Positions 1-7,855 of a stretch of DNA of 16,423 nt are shown piece by piece. The first letter of the stretch is position 1. The number at the start of each line of letters is the position of its first letter. The position numbers and the translations under genes are program-made. Source of the DNA: Burkholderiaceae bacterium (GTDB lineage: Bacteria > Pseudomonadota > Gammaproteobacteria > Burkholderiales > Burkholderiaceae); assembly GCA_030151165.1 (NCBI GenBank), contig JASLEM010000096.1:1-16423 (forward strand), written 5' to 3'. The notes under the pieces are model-generated. The model saw only the letters and a program-made list of their open reading frames with translations, was not told where the DNA came from and ran no database searches.

Positions 1-1463
1 GCGCTGGCCTGAGCCTGTTGCCCGCCGCGTCGTGGGCGATGCGCTCGCCCGGCGCGGCCGCACGCACGGTCGCGCGGTCGCGCGCGGAGGACAAGGCCGC
101 CCAGCTCGGTGCCTCGATGCTGCAAGGCAGCGGGCTGCCGCTCTCGAGCTTCGGCGCCTACGTGCGCGCGATCGACAGCGAGACCCCGTTGCTCGCCGTC
201 AACCCCGAGGCCAGCTACGCGATGGCGTCGACCACCAAGGTCGTCACCTCGCTCGCCGCGCTCGACCTGCTGGGCGTCAACTTCCGTTGGCGCACGTTCG
301 CGTTCCTGCGCGGCTCGCTGATCAACGGCACGCTGCTGGGCGACCTGCTGATCGTGGGTGGCGGCGACGCGCGCCTCACCTCCGCGGAGCTGCGCCAGTG
401 GTTCGGCGAGCTGCGCGCGCAAGGGCTGCAGCGCGTCGCCGGCAACATCGTGCTCGACCGCTATGCCTTCGCGCTGAACGAGCGCGACTTCGCCAACACG
501 CCGCCGCCCAGCACGGGCCGCGCCTACCACGTGCGGCCCGACGCCTTCGCGATCGACGAGGGCCTGCTGCACGTCGGCATCGACGCGACGCGCGGCCCGC
601 GCGCGGCCGTGTCGCTGACGCCGCCGCTCGAAGGCGTGCGCATCGTCGACAAGGTCGCGATGCGCGGCGGCTGCGACGCCAGCGCGCACCTGGCCGAGGA
701 CGCGTCCGGCACGCGGCTCGAGGTCTCCGGCTCGTGGAGCGCCGCCTGCGGCCACCGCGAGCTCGCGCTGGTGCCGATCGCGCCCGCGCAGTTCACGACG
801 CGCGCGCTCGCCGGCCTGTGGGCCGAGGCCGGCGGGTCGTTGAGCGGCACCGTGATCGAGCACGCGCACGCGCCCGGCGCCGGCCTGATCCCGACCGGCC
901 CGGACGGCCAGCCGCTGATGCCGTGGTCGGTGCACAAGTCCGACCCGCTGCCGGTGGTGCTGCACGACATGAACAAGTCGAGCGACAACGTCACCGCGCG
1001 CCACCTGATGCTGGCGCTCTCGCGCGGCTTCCCGATGAAGGCCGCGACGATGGGCGACGCGCAGGCGCGCATGCACGAGTGGCTCGCGCGGCAGGGGCTG
1101 GCGGCGGGCGACGTCGAGGTCGAGAACGGCTCGGGGCTGTCGCGCGGCGAACGCGCGAAGCCGCGCGCGCTGGCGCACCTGCTCACGAACGCGTGGCACG
1201 CGCCGCAGCTGCGCGACTTCCTGCTGTCGCTGCCCGTTGCCGGCATGGACGGCACGCTGCAGCACCGCATGCAGGGCACCGCGGCCGAAGGGCACGCGTT
1301 CCTGAAGACCGGCACGCTGGACGACACCCGCGCGCTCGCCGGCTACGTCGAAGGCAGCAGCGGCCGGATCTACTCGGTCGCGATGATGGTCAACCACCCG
1401 GACGCCGCGAAGGCGACGCCGACGCTCGATCGCGTCGTCGAGTGGCTGGCGAAGAAAGGCTGA
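1..1463 (+). CDS. dacB: D-alanyl-D-alanine carboxypeptidase/endopeptidase, PBP4 (S13) family, 5'-partial
   Basis: Periplasmic penicillin-binding protein that trims or cleaves D-Ala-D-Ala cross-links in peptidoglycan. The reading frame is already open at base 3 and encodes AGLSLLPAASWA, the end of a signal peptide, so the true start lies before the window; a TTG at 18 is in frame but is not a believable start. Counting from that TTG, all three active-site motifs are present: SxxK as STTK at residues 71-74 (base 228), SxN as SDN at 322-324 (base 981) and KTG at 430-432 (base 1305). The long stretch between the first two motifs is the insertion typical of family S13 rather than of PBP5-type enzymes. 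The visible 481 residues agree with the family's usual mature length. It ends 6 nt from the converging sulfate-binding protein gene. The family call is firm; whether it acts mainly as carboxypeptidase or endopeptidase cannot be read from sequence. Confidence 0.93.
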   Translation, partial: AGLSLLPAASWAMRSPGAAARTVARSRAEDKAAQLGASMLQGSGLPLSSFGAYVRAIDSETPLLAVNPEASYAMASTTKVVTSLAALDLLGVNFRWRTFAFLRGSLINGTLLGDLLIVGGGDARLTSAELRQWFGELRAQGLQRVAGNIVLDRYAFALNERDFANTPPPSTGRAYHVRPDAFAIDEGLLHVGIDATRGPRAAVSLTPPLEGVRIVDKVAMRGGCDASAHLAEDASGTRLEVSGSWSAACGHRELALVPIAPAQFTTRALAGLWAEAGGSLSGTVIEHAHAPGAGLIPTGPDGQPLMPWSVHKSDPLPVVLHDMNKSSDNVTARHLMLALSRGFPMKAATMGDAQARMHEWLARQGLAAGDVEVENGSGLSRGERAKPRALAHLLTNAWHAPQLRDFLLSLPVAGMDGTLQHRMQGTAAEGHAFLKTGTLDDTRALAGYVEGSSGRIYSVAMMVNHPDAAKATPTLDRVVEWLAKKG

Positions 1464-1469
1464 AGCGGC

Positions 1470-2495
1470 CTACTGGCGATGCGCCGTCGCCATGATCTGG
1501 TCGTAGGTGCCGCCGTCGTCGAAGTGCGTCTTCTGCGCCTGCTTCCAGCTGCCGAACGCGTCGTCGACGGTGAAGGTCGCGACCGTCGGGAAGTCCTTGG
1601 CGTGCGCGGCGAGGATCTTCTCGTTGCGCGGGCGCAGGTGGTGCTTCGCGGCGATCTCCTGGCCGTCGTCCGAGTACAGCCACTGCAGGTAGGCCTCGGC
1701 CTCCTTGCGCGTGTGCTTGCGGTCGACCACCTTGTCGACGACCGACACCGGGTTCTCGGCCAGCACCGTCCGCTTGGGGTAGACGACGTCGAAGTTGTCG
1801 CCGAACTCGTCGCGGATCAGCTCGACCTCGCTCTCGAACGTCACCAGCGCGTCGCCGATGCCGCGCTGCGCGAAGGTCGTCGTCGCGGCGCGGCCGCCGC
1901 CGTCGAACACGGGCACGTTGGCGAACATCTTCGCGACGAGGTCGTGCGCCTGCGCCGGCGTGCCGCCGCTCTTGAGCACGCTGCCCCAGGCCGCGAGGTA
2001 GGCGTAGCGGCCGTTGCCGGAAGTCTTCGGGTTCGGGATCACGACGCTCATGCCGGGCTTCGCGAGATCGGCCCAGTCGTGCAGGCCCTTCGGGTTGCCC
2101 TTGTGCACGAGGATCACCTGCACCGACGTCGTCGGCGCGCTGTTGTTCGGCAGGCGCTTGGCCCAGTCGGCCGGCACGAGGCCGCCGCGCTCGGCGAGGA
2201 TGTCGATGTCGGTCGCCTGGTTCATCGTGATCACGTCGGCCTCGAGGCCGTCGATGATGCTGCGCGCCTGCTTGCTCGAGCCGCCGTGCGACTGGTTGAC
2301 GACGACCTGCTCGCCGCTCGCCTGCTTCCAGTGCGCGATGAAGGCGGCGTCGTAGTCCTTGTAGAACTCGCGCGTGACGTCGTAGCTGACGTTCAGCAGC
2401 GTGATGGGCGCGGCCCGCGCGCCGAACGCCGCGAACGCGAGGACGAGGGCCGCGACGGGTCGCAGGGCGGATTCACGGGAACGGGGCAGCCGCAT
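1470..2495 (-). CDS. sbp: Periplasmic sulfate-binding protein of an ABC importer
   Basis: 341-residue solute receptor that would deliver sulfate (or thiosulfate) to a CysTWA-type ABC permease. Residues 1-28 form a signal peptide: basic start, hydrophobic stretch VAALVLAFAAFG, cleavage after ARA. The mature protein opens with ITLLNVSYDVTREFYKDY, the Sbp/CysP family signature. It then has the ligand-loop motifs NQSHGGSSKQ (67-76) and NPKTSGNGR (155-163), and near the end NPVSVVDKVVDRK (248-260). The ATG at 2495 is chosen because it begins the signal peptide directly; the frame stays open further upstream, but through non-coding and antisense sequence. No strong Shine-Dalgarno is visible. No permease or ATPase gene is adjacent: the next gene upstream is an unrelated MFS exporter on the same strand 131 bp away, so this receptor appears to be an orphan. 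Sulfate versus thiosulfate cannot be decided. Confidence 0.94.
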   Translation of the reverse strand: MRLPRSRESALRPVAALVLAFAAFGARAAPITLLNVSYDVTREFYKDYDAAFIAHWKQASGEQVVVNQSHGGSSKQARSIIDGLEADVITMNQATDIDILAERGGLVPADWAKRLPNNSAPTTSVQVILVHKGNPKGLHDWADLAKPGMSVVIPNPKTSGNGRYAYLAAWGSVLKSGGTPAQAHDLVAKMFANVPVFDGGGRAATTTFAQRGIGDALVTFESEVELIRDEFGDNFDVVYPKRTVLAENPVSVVDKVVDRKHTRKEAEAYLQWLYSDDGQEIAAKHHLRPRNEKILAAHAKDFPTVATFTVDDAFGSWKQAQKTHFDDGGTYDQIMATAHRQ

Positions 2496-2626
2496 TCGGA
2501 TCTCGAGGTGTCGGGTGGGAAGCCCCGGATCGTAAAGCTTGGCGCAAGACACCGGCGGGGTGTCGCCCCGGCCGGCGCGCATAACGATGCTCGGAAAACG
2601 CATGAGGCGGCGAGCGGGCCGGCGCG

Positions 2627-3856
2627 TCAGGCCGCCTTCGGATGCGGCTTGCCGACGTTCGGCAGGAAGATCGCGACGACGCCCAGCAGCGGCAGGAAGG
2701 CGCAGACGCGGTAGACGAAGTCGATGCCGTTCGAGTCGGCCAGCAGGCCCAGCGCCGCGGCGCCGAGGCCGCCCATGCCGAACGCGAAGCCGAAGAACAG
2801 GCCCGACACCGTGCCGACCTTGCCCGGGATCAGTTCCTGCGCGTAGACCAGGATCGCCGAGAACGCCGACGACAGCACGAAGCCGATGACGATCGTCAGC
2901 GCGGTCGCGAACTCGAGGCCGACGTAGGGCAGCGCGAGCGCGAATGGCGCGACGCCGAGGATCGAGCCCCAGATCACCGGCTTGCGGCCGATGCGGTCGC
3001 CGATCGGGCCGCCGATCAACGTGCCGGCCGCCGACGCCGCGAGGAACGCGAACAGGTGCATCTGCGCGCTCTGCACCGACAGCCCGAACTTGCCGATCAG
3101 GTAGAAGGTGTAGAAGCTGCTGATGCTGGCGATGTAGAAGTACTTCGAGAAGATCAGGAGCAGCAGCACCGAGATCGCGCCGATCACGGTGTTGCGCGGC
3201 AGCGTCGAGGCCGGCGCCTTCGCCGCGCCCTTGGCCGCGGCCGCGAGCCGCTTGATCGCGTACCAGCGGCTCACCTGCGCGAGCAGCCCGATGCCCAGCA
3301 GCGCCGCGAGCGCGAACCACGCGACGCTGCGCTGGCCGTACGGCACGATCACGGCCGCGGCGACGAGCGGCCCGAGCGCGCTGCCCGTGTTGCCGCCGAC
3401 CTGGAACAGCGACTGCGCGAGCCCGTGCTGGCCGCCCGAGGCCATGCGCGCGACGCGCGACGACTCCGGATGGAACACCGACGATCCGGTGCCCACCAGC
3501 GCCGCGGCGAGCAGCACGAAGCCAAAGCTCGGCGCGAAGCCCAGCATCAGCAGGCCCACGAGCGTGAACCCCATGCCGATCGGCAGCGAGTAGCGCACCG
3601 GGTGGCGATCGGTGTACAGGCCCACCAGCGGCTGCAGCAGCGAGGCCGTGAGCTGGTAGGTCAGCGTGATGAGGCCGATCTGGCCGAAGCTGAGCGAGAA
3701 CTCGCCCTTGAGGATCGGGTAGATCGCGAGGATCAGCGACTGCATCGTGTCGTTGATCATGTGGGCCGTGCTGATCATGGCCAGCACGCCGAAGTTCGCG
3801 CCGGGCCTGGCGGCGGCGCGGGGGAGGGCGGCGGTGGCGGTGGATGTCGTGGACAT
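2627..3856 (-). CDS. fsr: MFS exporter, fosmidomycin resistance protein (Fsr) family
   Basis: 409-residue inner-membrane drug:proton antiporter of the major facilitator superfamily. From memory of E. coli Fsr the resemblance is very strong over the whole length, including SLILAIYP (40-47), GTGSSVFHPESSRVARM (122-138), SLFQVGGN (149-156), FSKYFYIASISS (236-247), GDRIGRKPVIWGSILGVAPF (286-305) and SGLFFGFAFGMGGLGAA (351-367). About twelve hydrophobic segments are visible in two halves, separated by a basic, Ala/Lys-rich loop (about 197-221). The start ATG at 3856 gives a short cytoplasmic leader before the first helix; the ribosome-binding site is weak. An AraC-family gene lies divergently 166 bp away, the usual arrangement for a locally controlled efflux pump. 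Known role of the family is export of fosmidomycin and some toxic metabolites; the natural substrate here is unknown. Confidence 0.93.
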   Translation of the reverse strand: MSTTSTATAALPRAAARPGANFGVLAMISTAHMINDTMQSLILAIYPILKGEFSLSFGQIGLITLTYQLTASLLQPLVGLYTDRHPVRYSLPIGMGFTLVGLLMLGFAPSFGFVLLAAALVGTGSSVFHPESSRVARMASGGQHGLAQSLFQVGGNTGSALGPLVAAAVIVPYGQRSVAWFALAALLGIGLLAQVSRWYAIKRLAAAAKGAAKAPASTLPRNTVIGAISVLLLLIFSKYFYIASISSFYTFYLIGKFGLSVQSAQMHLFAFLAASAAGTLIGGPIGDRIGRKPVIWGSILGVAPFALALPYVGLEFATALTIVIGFVLSSAFSAILVYAQELIPGKVGTVSGLFFGFAFGMGGLGAAALGLLADSNGIDFVYRVCAFLPLLGVVAIFLPNVGKPHPKAA

Positions 3857-3934
3857 GGAGCGGTTCGGTCGGTCGCGGCCGCGGGATGCGGCTGCGGAAG
3901 GCGGGCGGCGTGCGGAAGGTGCGCCCGGGCCTCG

Positions 3935-3963
3935 ATGCTAGGGATAACATCAATGTCTGTCTC
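3935..3963 (-). promoter_or_regulatory. Candidate sigma-70 promoter for the fsr-type exporter
   Basis: On the minus strand, GAGACA (3963-3958, four of six matches to TTGACA) lies exactly 17 bp before TAGCAT (3940-3935, four of six matches to TATAAT). Transcription would begin near 3928 and leave a leader of about 72 nt before the ATG at 3856. The -35 box touches one arm of the AATGTCT/AGACATT inverted repeat, which would suit regulation by the divergent AraC protein. This is read by eye from consensus only. Confidence 0.35.
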
Positions 3964-4000
3964 GCGCCGTTGGGGCTTCCGTCTTTTCGAAAAAGACATT
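3952..4000. promoter_or_regulatory. Palindromic candidate operator between fsr and the AraC gene
   Basis: AATGTCT at 3952-3958 is repeated as its exact reverse complement AGACATT at 3994-4000. Inside the right side is a tighter inverted repeat, GTCTTTT (3981-3987) and AAAAGAC (3991-3997) around a 3-nt centre, which contains the 10-bp palindrome TTTTCGAAAA (3984-3993). This is the most AT-rich spot in the neighbourhood and lies in the only space shared by the divergent regulator and exporter. Binding by the adjacent AraC protein is inferred. Confidence 0.4.
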
Positions 4001-4022
4001 TCGACTGCCATCCGATCCTGCC

Positions 4023-4811
4023 ATGCCCGACCGTCCCGCCTCCGTCTACCGCCCGGTCGTCCCGCACGAGCTGGACGTCGAGGCGCTGCCCATCGTCACC
4101 AAGGCCACGGACTACCCGGCCGGCCACGTCATCGAGCCGCACCACCACGCGCGCGGCCAGCTCGTCTACGCGGAGCATGGCGTGATGATGGTGGCGGGCG
4201 ACGGCGGCCAGTGGATCGTGCCGCCGACGCGCGCGATCTGGATGCCGCCCGGCGTGTCGCACATGATCCGCTGCATCGGCGTCGTGCACATGCGCAGCAT
4301 CTACATCCGGCCGGACGCCGCGGCGCACCTGCCGGCCAACGCGCAGGCGGTCGGCGTCTCGGCGTTGCTGGCCGAGCTGATCCGCGCCGCGGTCAAGATC
4401 GCGCTGCCCTACGACGCCGACTCGCGCGACGGCCGCCTGATGCGCCTGCTGCTCGACGAGCTCCACGCGCTGCCGGTGCTGCCGCTGCACCTGCCGCAAC
4501 CCGCCGACCCGCGCCTGCGCCGCATCTGCGCGCGCCTGGCCGAGCGCCCCGACGACACCTCGACGCTCGCCGACTGGGCGGTCGACCTCGGCGTCGACGC
4601 CAAGACCATCCAGCGCCGCTTCGCCCGCGAGACCGGCATGACCTTCGGCCAGTGGCGCCAGCAGGCGCGGCTGCTGCACGCGCTGGAGCGGCTCGCGATC
4701 GGCGACAAGGTGGTCGACGTCGCGCTCGCGCTCGGCTACGACAGCCCGAGCGCGTTCGCGACGATGTTCAAGCGCCAGTTCGGCGAGACGCCCAGCGCGT
4801 TCTTCCGCTGA
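4023..4811 (+). CDS. AraC-family transcriptional regulator with N-terminal cupin sensor domain
   Basis: 262-residue DNA-binding regulator. The N-terminal half is a cupin-like ligand-binding domain with a His cluster (EPHHHARGQLVYAEHG, residues 38-53) and the segment WIVPPTRAIWMPPGVSH (64-80). The C-terminal half carries the two helix-turn-helix motifs of AraC proteins: TLADWAVDLGVDAKTIQRRF (181-200), then VVDVALALGYDSPSAFATMF (230-249) followed by GETPSAFF. This layout matches the NimR/YeaM-type subgroup, which commonly sits next to and represses an MFS exporter gene. Here the exporter is the divergent Fsr-type gene, so local control of it is the simplest inference. The start at 4023 puts a short leader before the cupin; no clear Shine-Dalgarno is visible. 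Its stop is one base from the stop of the converging peptidase gene. The inducer is unknown. Confidence 0.92.
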   Translation: MPDRPASVYRPVVPHELDVEALPIVTKATDYPAGHVIEPHHHARGQLVYAEHGVMMVAGDGGQWIVPPTRAIWMPPGVSHMIRCIGVVHMRSIYIRPDAAAHLPANAQAVGVSALLAELIRAAVKIALPYDADSRDGRLMRLLLDELHALPVLPLHLPQPADPRLRRICARLAERPDDTSTLADWAVDLGVDAKTIQRRFARETGMTFGQWRQQARLLHALERLAIGDKVVDVALALGYDSPSAFATMFKRQFGETPSAFFR

Positions 4812-4812
4812 G

Positions 4813-6045
4813 TCACTTCGCGGCCGACATCGCCTCGATCATCCGCACCGTCAGGTACAGCCGCGGAGCGATGCTGTCGAGGTCGGCCCATTCGTCCGAC
4901 GAATGGATGCGGTCGCCGACGATGCCCATGCCGTCCATCACGACGGGCTTGCCGGGCGATGCCGGGTCGTACGCGAAGCCGGCGTCGGTGCCGTAGCGCA
5001 TCACGACCGGCGCGATGCGCTTGCCGAGCTCGCGGTAGATGCCGTCGGCCGTCGCGGCCAGCGCGTCGCTCGCGGCGTTCTTGCTGAACGGCGGGCGGCG
5101 GTTCTCGACGACCACGGCCACGCTCGTCTCCGGGATCAACCGGTTCTGGACGATGCGGTCGGCGTCGGCCTGCACGCGCGCGATCTCGTTGACGTCGGAC
5201 ATCCGCATGTCGGCGGTGGCGCTCGCCTTGTCCGGAATGATGTTGACGCGGTCGCCGGCCTGCACCACCGTCCAGTTCACCGTCGTGCCCTTGGCCGCGC
5301 TGCCGAGGTCGCGCAGCTGCAGGATCTGGTTCGCGAGCTCGACCGCGGCGTTGCGCCCGGCCTCCGGCGCCGAGCCGGCGTGCGACGCGCGGCCCTTCAC
5401 GTCGAGGTGCACGTAGGCGATGCCGTTGGTGCCGACGGTCACGCGGTCGGCCTCGGGCGGCTCGAAGACGAGCACGTCGTCCTGCTGCGCCGACAGCCGG
5501 CGGATCAGCGCGCGCGAGCCGAGCGAGCTCTTTTCCTCGTCCGGGTTGAAGACGACCGTCAGCGTGCGGTAGCCTTTGAAGCCGCGCTCGCGGGCGATGT
5601 CGAGCGCGTACAGGATGATCAGTGCGCCGCCCTTGGCGTCGGCCACGCCCGGCCCGTAGGCCTTGTTCCCCTCGACCCGGAACGGCCGCTTCGCCGCCTC
5701 GCCGACGCCGAACACGGTGTCGTAGTGGATCATCAGCATCAGGTTCCTCGTGCCGTCGCCGTGCAGCGTGCCGACCACGGTGCGGCCCGCGGCCGGTGGC
5801 GCGGCGGTGACCTCGACCTCCGCGCCGAGCGCCTCCAGCTTGCGCGCCAGCACCGCCTCGACGCGGCCGAGCCCGGCGGCGTCGTCGGTGCCGGAGTCGA
5901 GGTCCACGAGCTCGCCCAGGTCCTTCACCAGCGCGGGCTGGCGCTGGCGGGCGGCGTCGAGCAGCGCGCGGTCCGGCTGTGCCTGGGCGTGGCAGGCGGC
6001 GGCGGTCGCCAGGCCGGCGATGAAAGTCAGTGCGATCTTCTTCAT
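4813..6045 (-). CDS. Secreted M20-family metallopeptidase (glutamate carboxypeptidase G2 type)
   Basis: 410-residue di-zinc exopeptidase, probably periplasmic: residues 1-21 form a signal peptide (MKKIALTFIAGLATAAACHA). The M20 metal centre is complete: H107 with catalytic D109 two residues later (IHYDT), bridging D136 (GPGVADAKGG), general base E170 and zinc ligand E171 (NPDEEKSS), E195 (VLVFEPPEAD) and H381 (DRIHSSDEW). The dimerisation domain contains SHAG at 221-224, with H222 conserved in the group. Pseudomonas carboxypeptidase G2 removes C-terminal glutamate from folates and peptides; glutamate specificity here is inferred from family only. A GGAG Shine-Dalgarno (6050-6053) lies 4 nt before the ATG, supporting this start. 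The gene converges with the AraC gene with one intervening base and diverges from the chemoreceptor gene. Confidence 0.92.
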   Translation of the reverse strand: MKKIALTFIAGLATAAACHAQAQPDRALLDAARQRQPALVKDLGELVDLDSGTDDAAGLGRVEAVLARKLEALGAEVEVTAAPPAAGRTVVGTLHGDGTRNLMLMIHYDTVFGVGEAAKRPFRVEGNKAYGPGVADAKGGALIILYALDIARERGFKGYRTLTVVFNPDEEKSSLGSRALIRRLSAQQDDVLVFEPPEADRVTVGTNGIAYVHLDVKGRASHAGSAPEAGRNAAVELANQILQLRDLGSAAKGTTVNWTVVQAGDRVNIIPDKASATADMRMSDVNEIARVQADADRIVQNRLIPETSVAVVVENRRPPFSKNAASDALAATADGIYRELGKRIAPVVMRYGTDAGFAYDPASPGKPVVMDGMGIVGDRIHSSDEWADLDSIAPRLYLTVRMIEAMSAAK

Positions 6046-6096
6046 GAGGCTCCGGGAGGAAGGCGGCAGCGCGTCGCTGCGGGCCGCGCGAGCATG

Positions 6097-6122
6097 GTCA
6101 GCGCGGCTGACGTCGCGCTGAC
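6097..6122. promoter_or_regulatory. Cluster of GTCAGC/GCTGAC half-sites between the M20 peptidase and MCP genes
   Basis: GTCAGC (6097-6102) and GCTGAC (6106-6111) form a 15-bp perfect inverted repeat with a 3-nt centre. A further GCTGAC follows at 6117-6122, 11 bp after the previous copy and so on about the same helix face. Next to it is another hairpin, GCAGCG-CGT-CGCTGC (6066-6080), inside the peptidase leader. The position 51-77 bp upstream of the peptidase start suits an operator, but the regulator is unknown and high GC content makes chance hairpins common. Confidence 0.3.
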
Positions 6123-6226
6123 GGGCGCTGCCCGGGGGCTTGCGTCGCCACCGGAACGGGCGGCGATGTAGGGAGTTCTCGACACGCCGCTGTCGGTGCT
6201 TCCCGACTGCGCGACCATGGGCCGAC

Positions 6227-6234
6227 TCCGATAA
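6227..6234 (+). promoter_or_regulatory. Candidate FliA (sigma-28) -10 element for the chemoreceptor gene
   Basis: TCCGATAA matches the flagellar/chemotaxis -10 consensus GCCGATAA at seven of eight positions and would start transcription about 20 nt before the ATG at 6261, a common leader length for MCP genes. The expected -35 TAAA is not present at the right distance (TGCG occurs there), so the assignment rests on the -10 element and on gene function. Confidence 0.35.
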
Positions 6235-6250
6235 CGATGACAGACCAACC

Positions 6251-6255
6251 AGGAG
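6251..6255 (+). promoter_or_regulatory. Shine-Dalgarno fixing the MCP start
   Basis: AGGAG lies 5 nt before the ATG at 6261. An in-frame ATG at 6237 has no such site and would add eight polar residues (MTDQPGVP) before the usual [12 protein letters not shown] membrane-anchor start, so 6261 is preferred. Confidence 0.8.
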
Positions 6256-6260
6256 TTCCC

Positions 6261-7841
6261 ATGAAATTCGCAGACCTGCGCGTGAAGACCAAGCTGATGC
6301 TCGGCTTCGCGCTGCTCGCCGCCATCGTGCTGTTCGTGTCGGCGTTGTCGCTGCGCTCGCTCGGCCGTTCCAACGACCGCTTCGCCGACTACCTCGGCGG
6401 CGTGGCGCAACGCGAACGCCTGGCCACCGAGATCCGCGGCGCCGCGACGCGCCGTGCGATCGCCGCGCGCAACCTCGTGCTGGTGACCGAGGCGAAGGAC
6501 ACGGCGCTCGAGAAGGCCGACGTCCTCGCCGCCGACGCCGACGTCGTCGCCGGCTTCGACAAGCTCAAGGCCGCGGTCGCGACCATGCCGGACGTTACCG
6601 ATCGCGATCGCGCGATGCTCGCGGACATGGTTGGCGTCGAAAGCAGGTACAGCCCGGTCGCGCACGACATCCTCGACAAGGTGTTCGCCGGCAGCAAGGA
6701 CGCCGCGATCGCGAAGATGAACGCCGAGTGCCGCCCGCTGCTGGCCGCGCTGCTGAAGGCGTCCAACGACTACATCGCCTACGACCAGGACGTCGCGCGC
6801 GAGCGCGTGAAGGCCGCCGAGGCGAGCTTCTCGGGCGACCGCACGATGATGGTGGCGGTCTGCGCCGGCGCCGTCGTCGCCGCGCTCGTGATGGGCTGGA
6901 TGCTGTCCGTCGCGGTCACCGCGCCGATCGAGCGCTGCGTGCGGCTCGCCGAATCCGTGGCCAGCGGCGACCTGAGCTCGACGATCGTCGTCGACCGCGC
7001 CGACGAGACCGGCCAGCTCCTCGCCGCGCTGCAACGCATGAACGGCAGCCTCGTCGCGATGGTCGGCCAGGTGCGCCAGTCGGCCGAAGGCATCGCGACG
7101 GCGTCGTCCGAGATCGCCTCGGGCAACCACGACCTCTCGAGCCGCACCGAGCAGCAGGCGAGCGCGTTGCAGCAGACCGCCGCGTCGATGCAGCAGATGA
7201 CCACCACCGTGCAGCAGAGCGCCGACAGCTCGCGCGCCGCGAGCCAGCTCGCCGCGGCGGCGGCCGACGTCGCCGGCAAGGGCGGCCTCGTCGTGCAGCG
7301 CGTCGTGACGACGATGAGCGAGATCAGCGCGTCCAGCAAGAAGATCTCCGACATCATCGGCACGATCGACGGCATCGCCTTCCAGACCAACATCCTCGCG
7401 TTGAACGCGGCGGTCGAGGCGGCGCGCGCCGGCGAGCAGGGCCGCGGCTTCGCGGTCGTCGCGGCGGAAGTGCGCAGCCTCGCGCAACGGTCGGCGCAGG
7501 CGGCGCGCGAAATCAAGGGCCTGATCGGCGACAGCGTCGACAAGGTCGAGGCCGGCTCGCTGCTGGTCGGCGAGGCGGGCTCGACGATGCAGGACGTCGT
7601 CGCGCAGGTGCGCCGCATGACCGACCTGATGGGCGAGATCAACGCGTCGGCCACCGAGCAGACGACCGGCATCGTGCAGGTCAACCAGGCCGTCGCGTCG
7701 ATCGACCAGGGCACGCAGCAGAACGCGGCGCTGGTCGAGGAGAGCGCCGCCGCCGCCGAGAGCCTGAAGCAGCAGGCCGCCGGCCTGCTGGGCCTCGTCG
7801 CGGCCTTCAAGACGGCCGAGCCGGGCCACGCATTCGCCTGA
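6261..7841 (+). CDS. Methyl-accepting chemotaxis protein with 4HB periplasmic sensor domain
   Basis: 526-residue transmembrane chemoreceptor that controls CheA through CheW. Order of parts: short cytoplasmic start, TM1 (about 13-31), periplasmic four-helix-bundle domain (about 32-195; it contains [14 protein letters not shown] at 67-80, typical of 4HB_MCP), TM2 (about 196-219), HAMP (about 218-270), then the long cytoplasmic coiled coil. Adaptation-region sequence [20 protein letters not shown] (297-316) has Gln where methylatable Gln/Glu pairs occur. The invariant signalling tip is intact ([20 protein letters not shown], 370-389, then [16 protein letters not shown]). The C-terminus ends [11 protein letters not shown] with no NWETF-type CheR/CheB tether. 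The ligand is unknown. A BLUF photoreceptor gene begins 14 nt after the stop, so the two are probably co-transcribed. Confidence 0.96.
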   Translation: MKFADLRVKTKLMLGFALLAAIVLFVSALSLRSLGRSNDRFADYLGGVAQRERLATEIRGAATRRAIAARNLVLVTEAKDTALEKADVLAADADVVAGFDKLKAAVATMPDVTDRDRAMLADMVGVESRYSPVAHDILDKVFAGSKDAAIAKMNAECRPLLAALLKASNDYIAYDQDVARERVKAAEASFSGDRTMMVAVCAGAVVAALVMGWMLSVAVTAPIERCVRLAESVASGDLSSTIVVDRADETGQLLAALQRMNGSLVAMVGQVRQSAEGIATASSEIASGNHDLSSRTEQQASALQQTAASMQQMTTTVQQSADSSRAASQLAAAAADVAGKGGLVVQRVVTTMSEISASSKKISDIIGTIDGIAFQTNILALNAAVEAARAGEQGRGFAVVAAEVRSLAQRSAQAAREIKGLIGDSVDKVEAGSLLVGEAGSTMQDVVAQVRRMTDLMGEINASATEQTTGIVQVNQAVASIDQGTQQNAALVEESAAAAESLKQQAAGLLGLVAAFKTAEPGHAFA

Positions 7842-7855
7842 GAGGACCCGTCGTC

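Noticed and set aside
2556..2570. CGGGG-TGTCG-CCCCG hairpin between fsr and sbp as a terminator
   Set aside because: Five-bp stem with no T-run on the minus strand; such hairpins are frequent by chance at this GC content.
1470..4679. 1069-codon minus-strand open frame spanning sbp, the fsr region and antisense of the AraC gene
   Set aside because: Only its last 341 codons are sbp. The rest is a low-complexity Arg/Ala/Gly/Asp shadow of fsr and the AraC gene, typical of GC-rich DNA with few stops.
6237..6260. Upstream ATG of the MCP as the start
   Set aside because: It lacks a Shine-Dalgarno and lies next to the candidate -10; the ATG at 6261 has AGGAG 5 nt upstream.
6042..7829. 595-codon minus-strand open frame antisense to the MCP
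   Set aside because: The MCP in the other strand has full family motifs; this frame is Arg/Ala/Leu/Asp-rich with no homology I can recognise.
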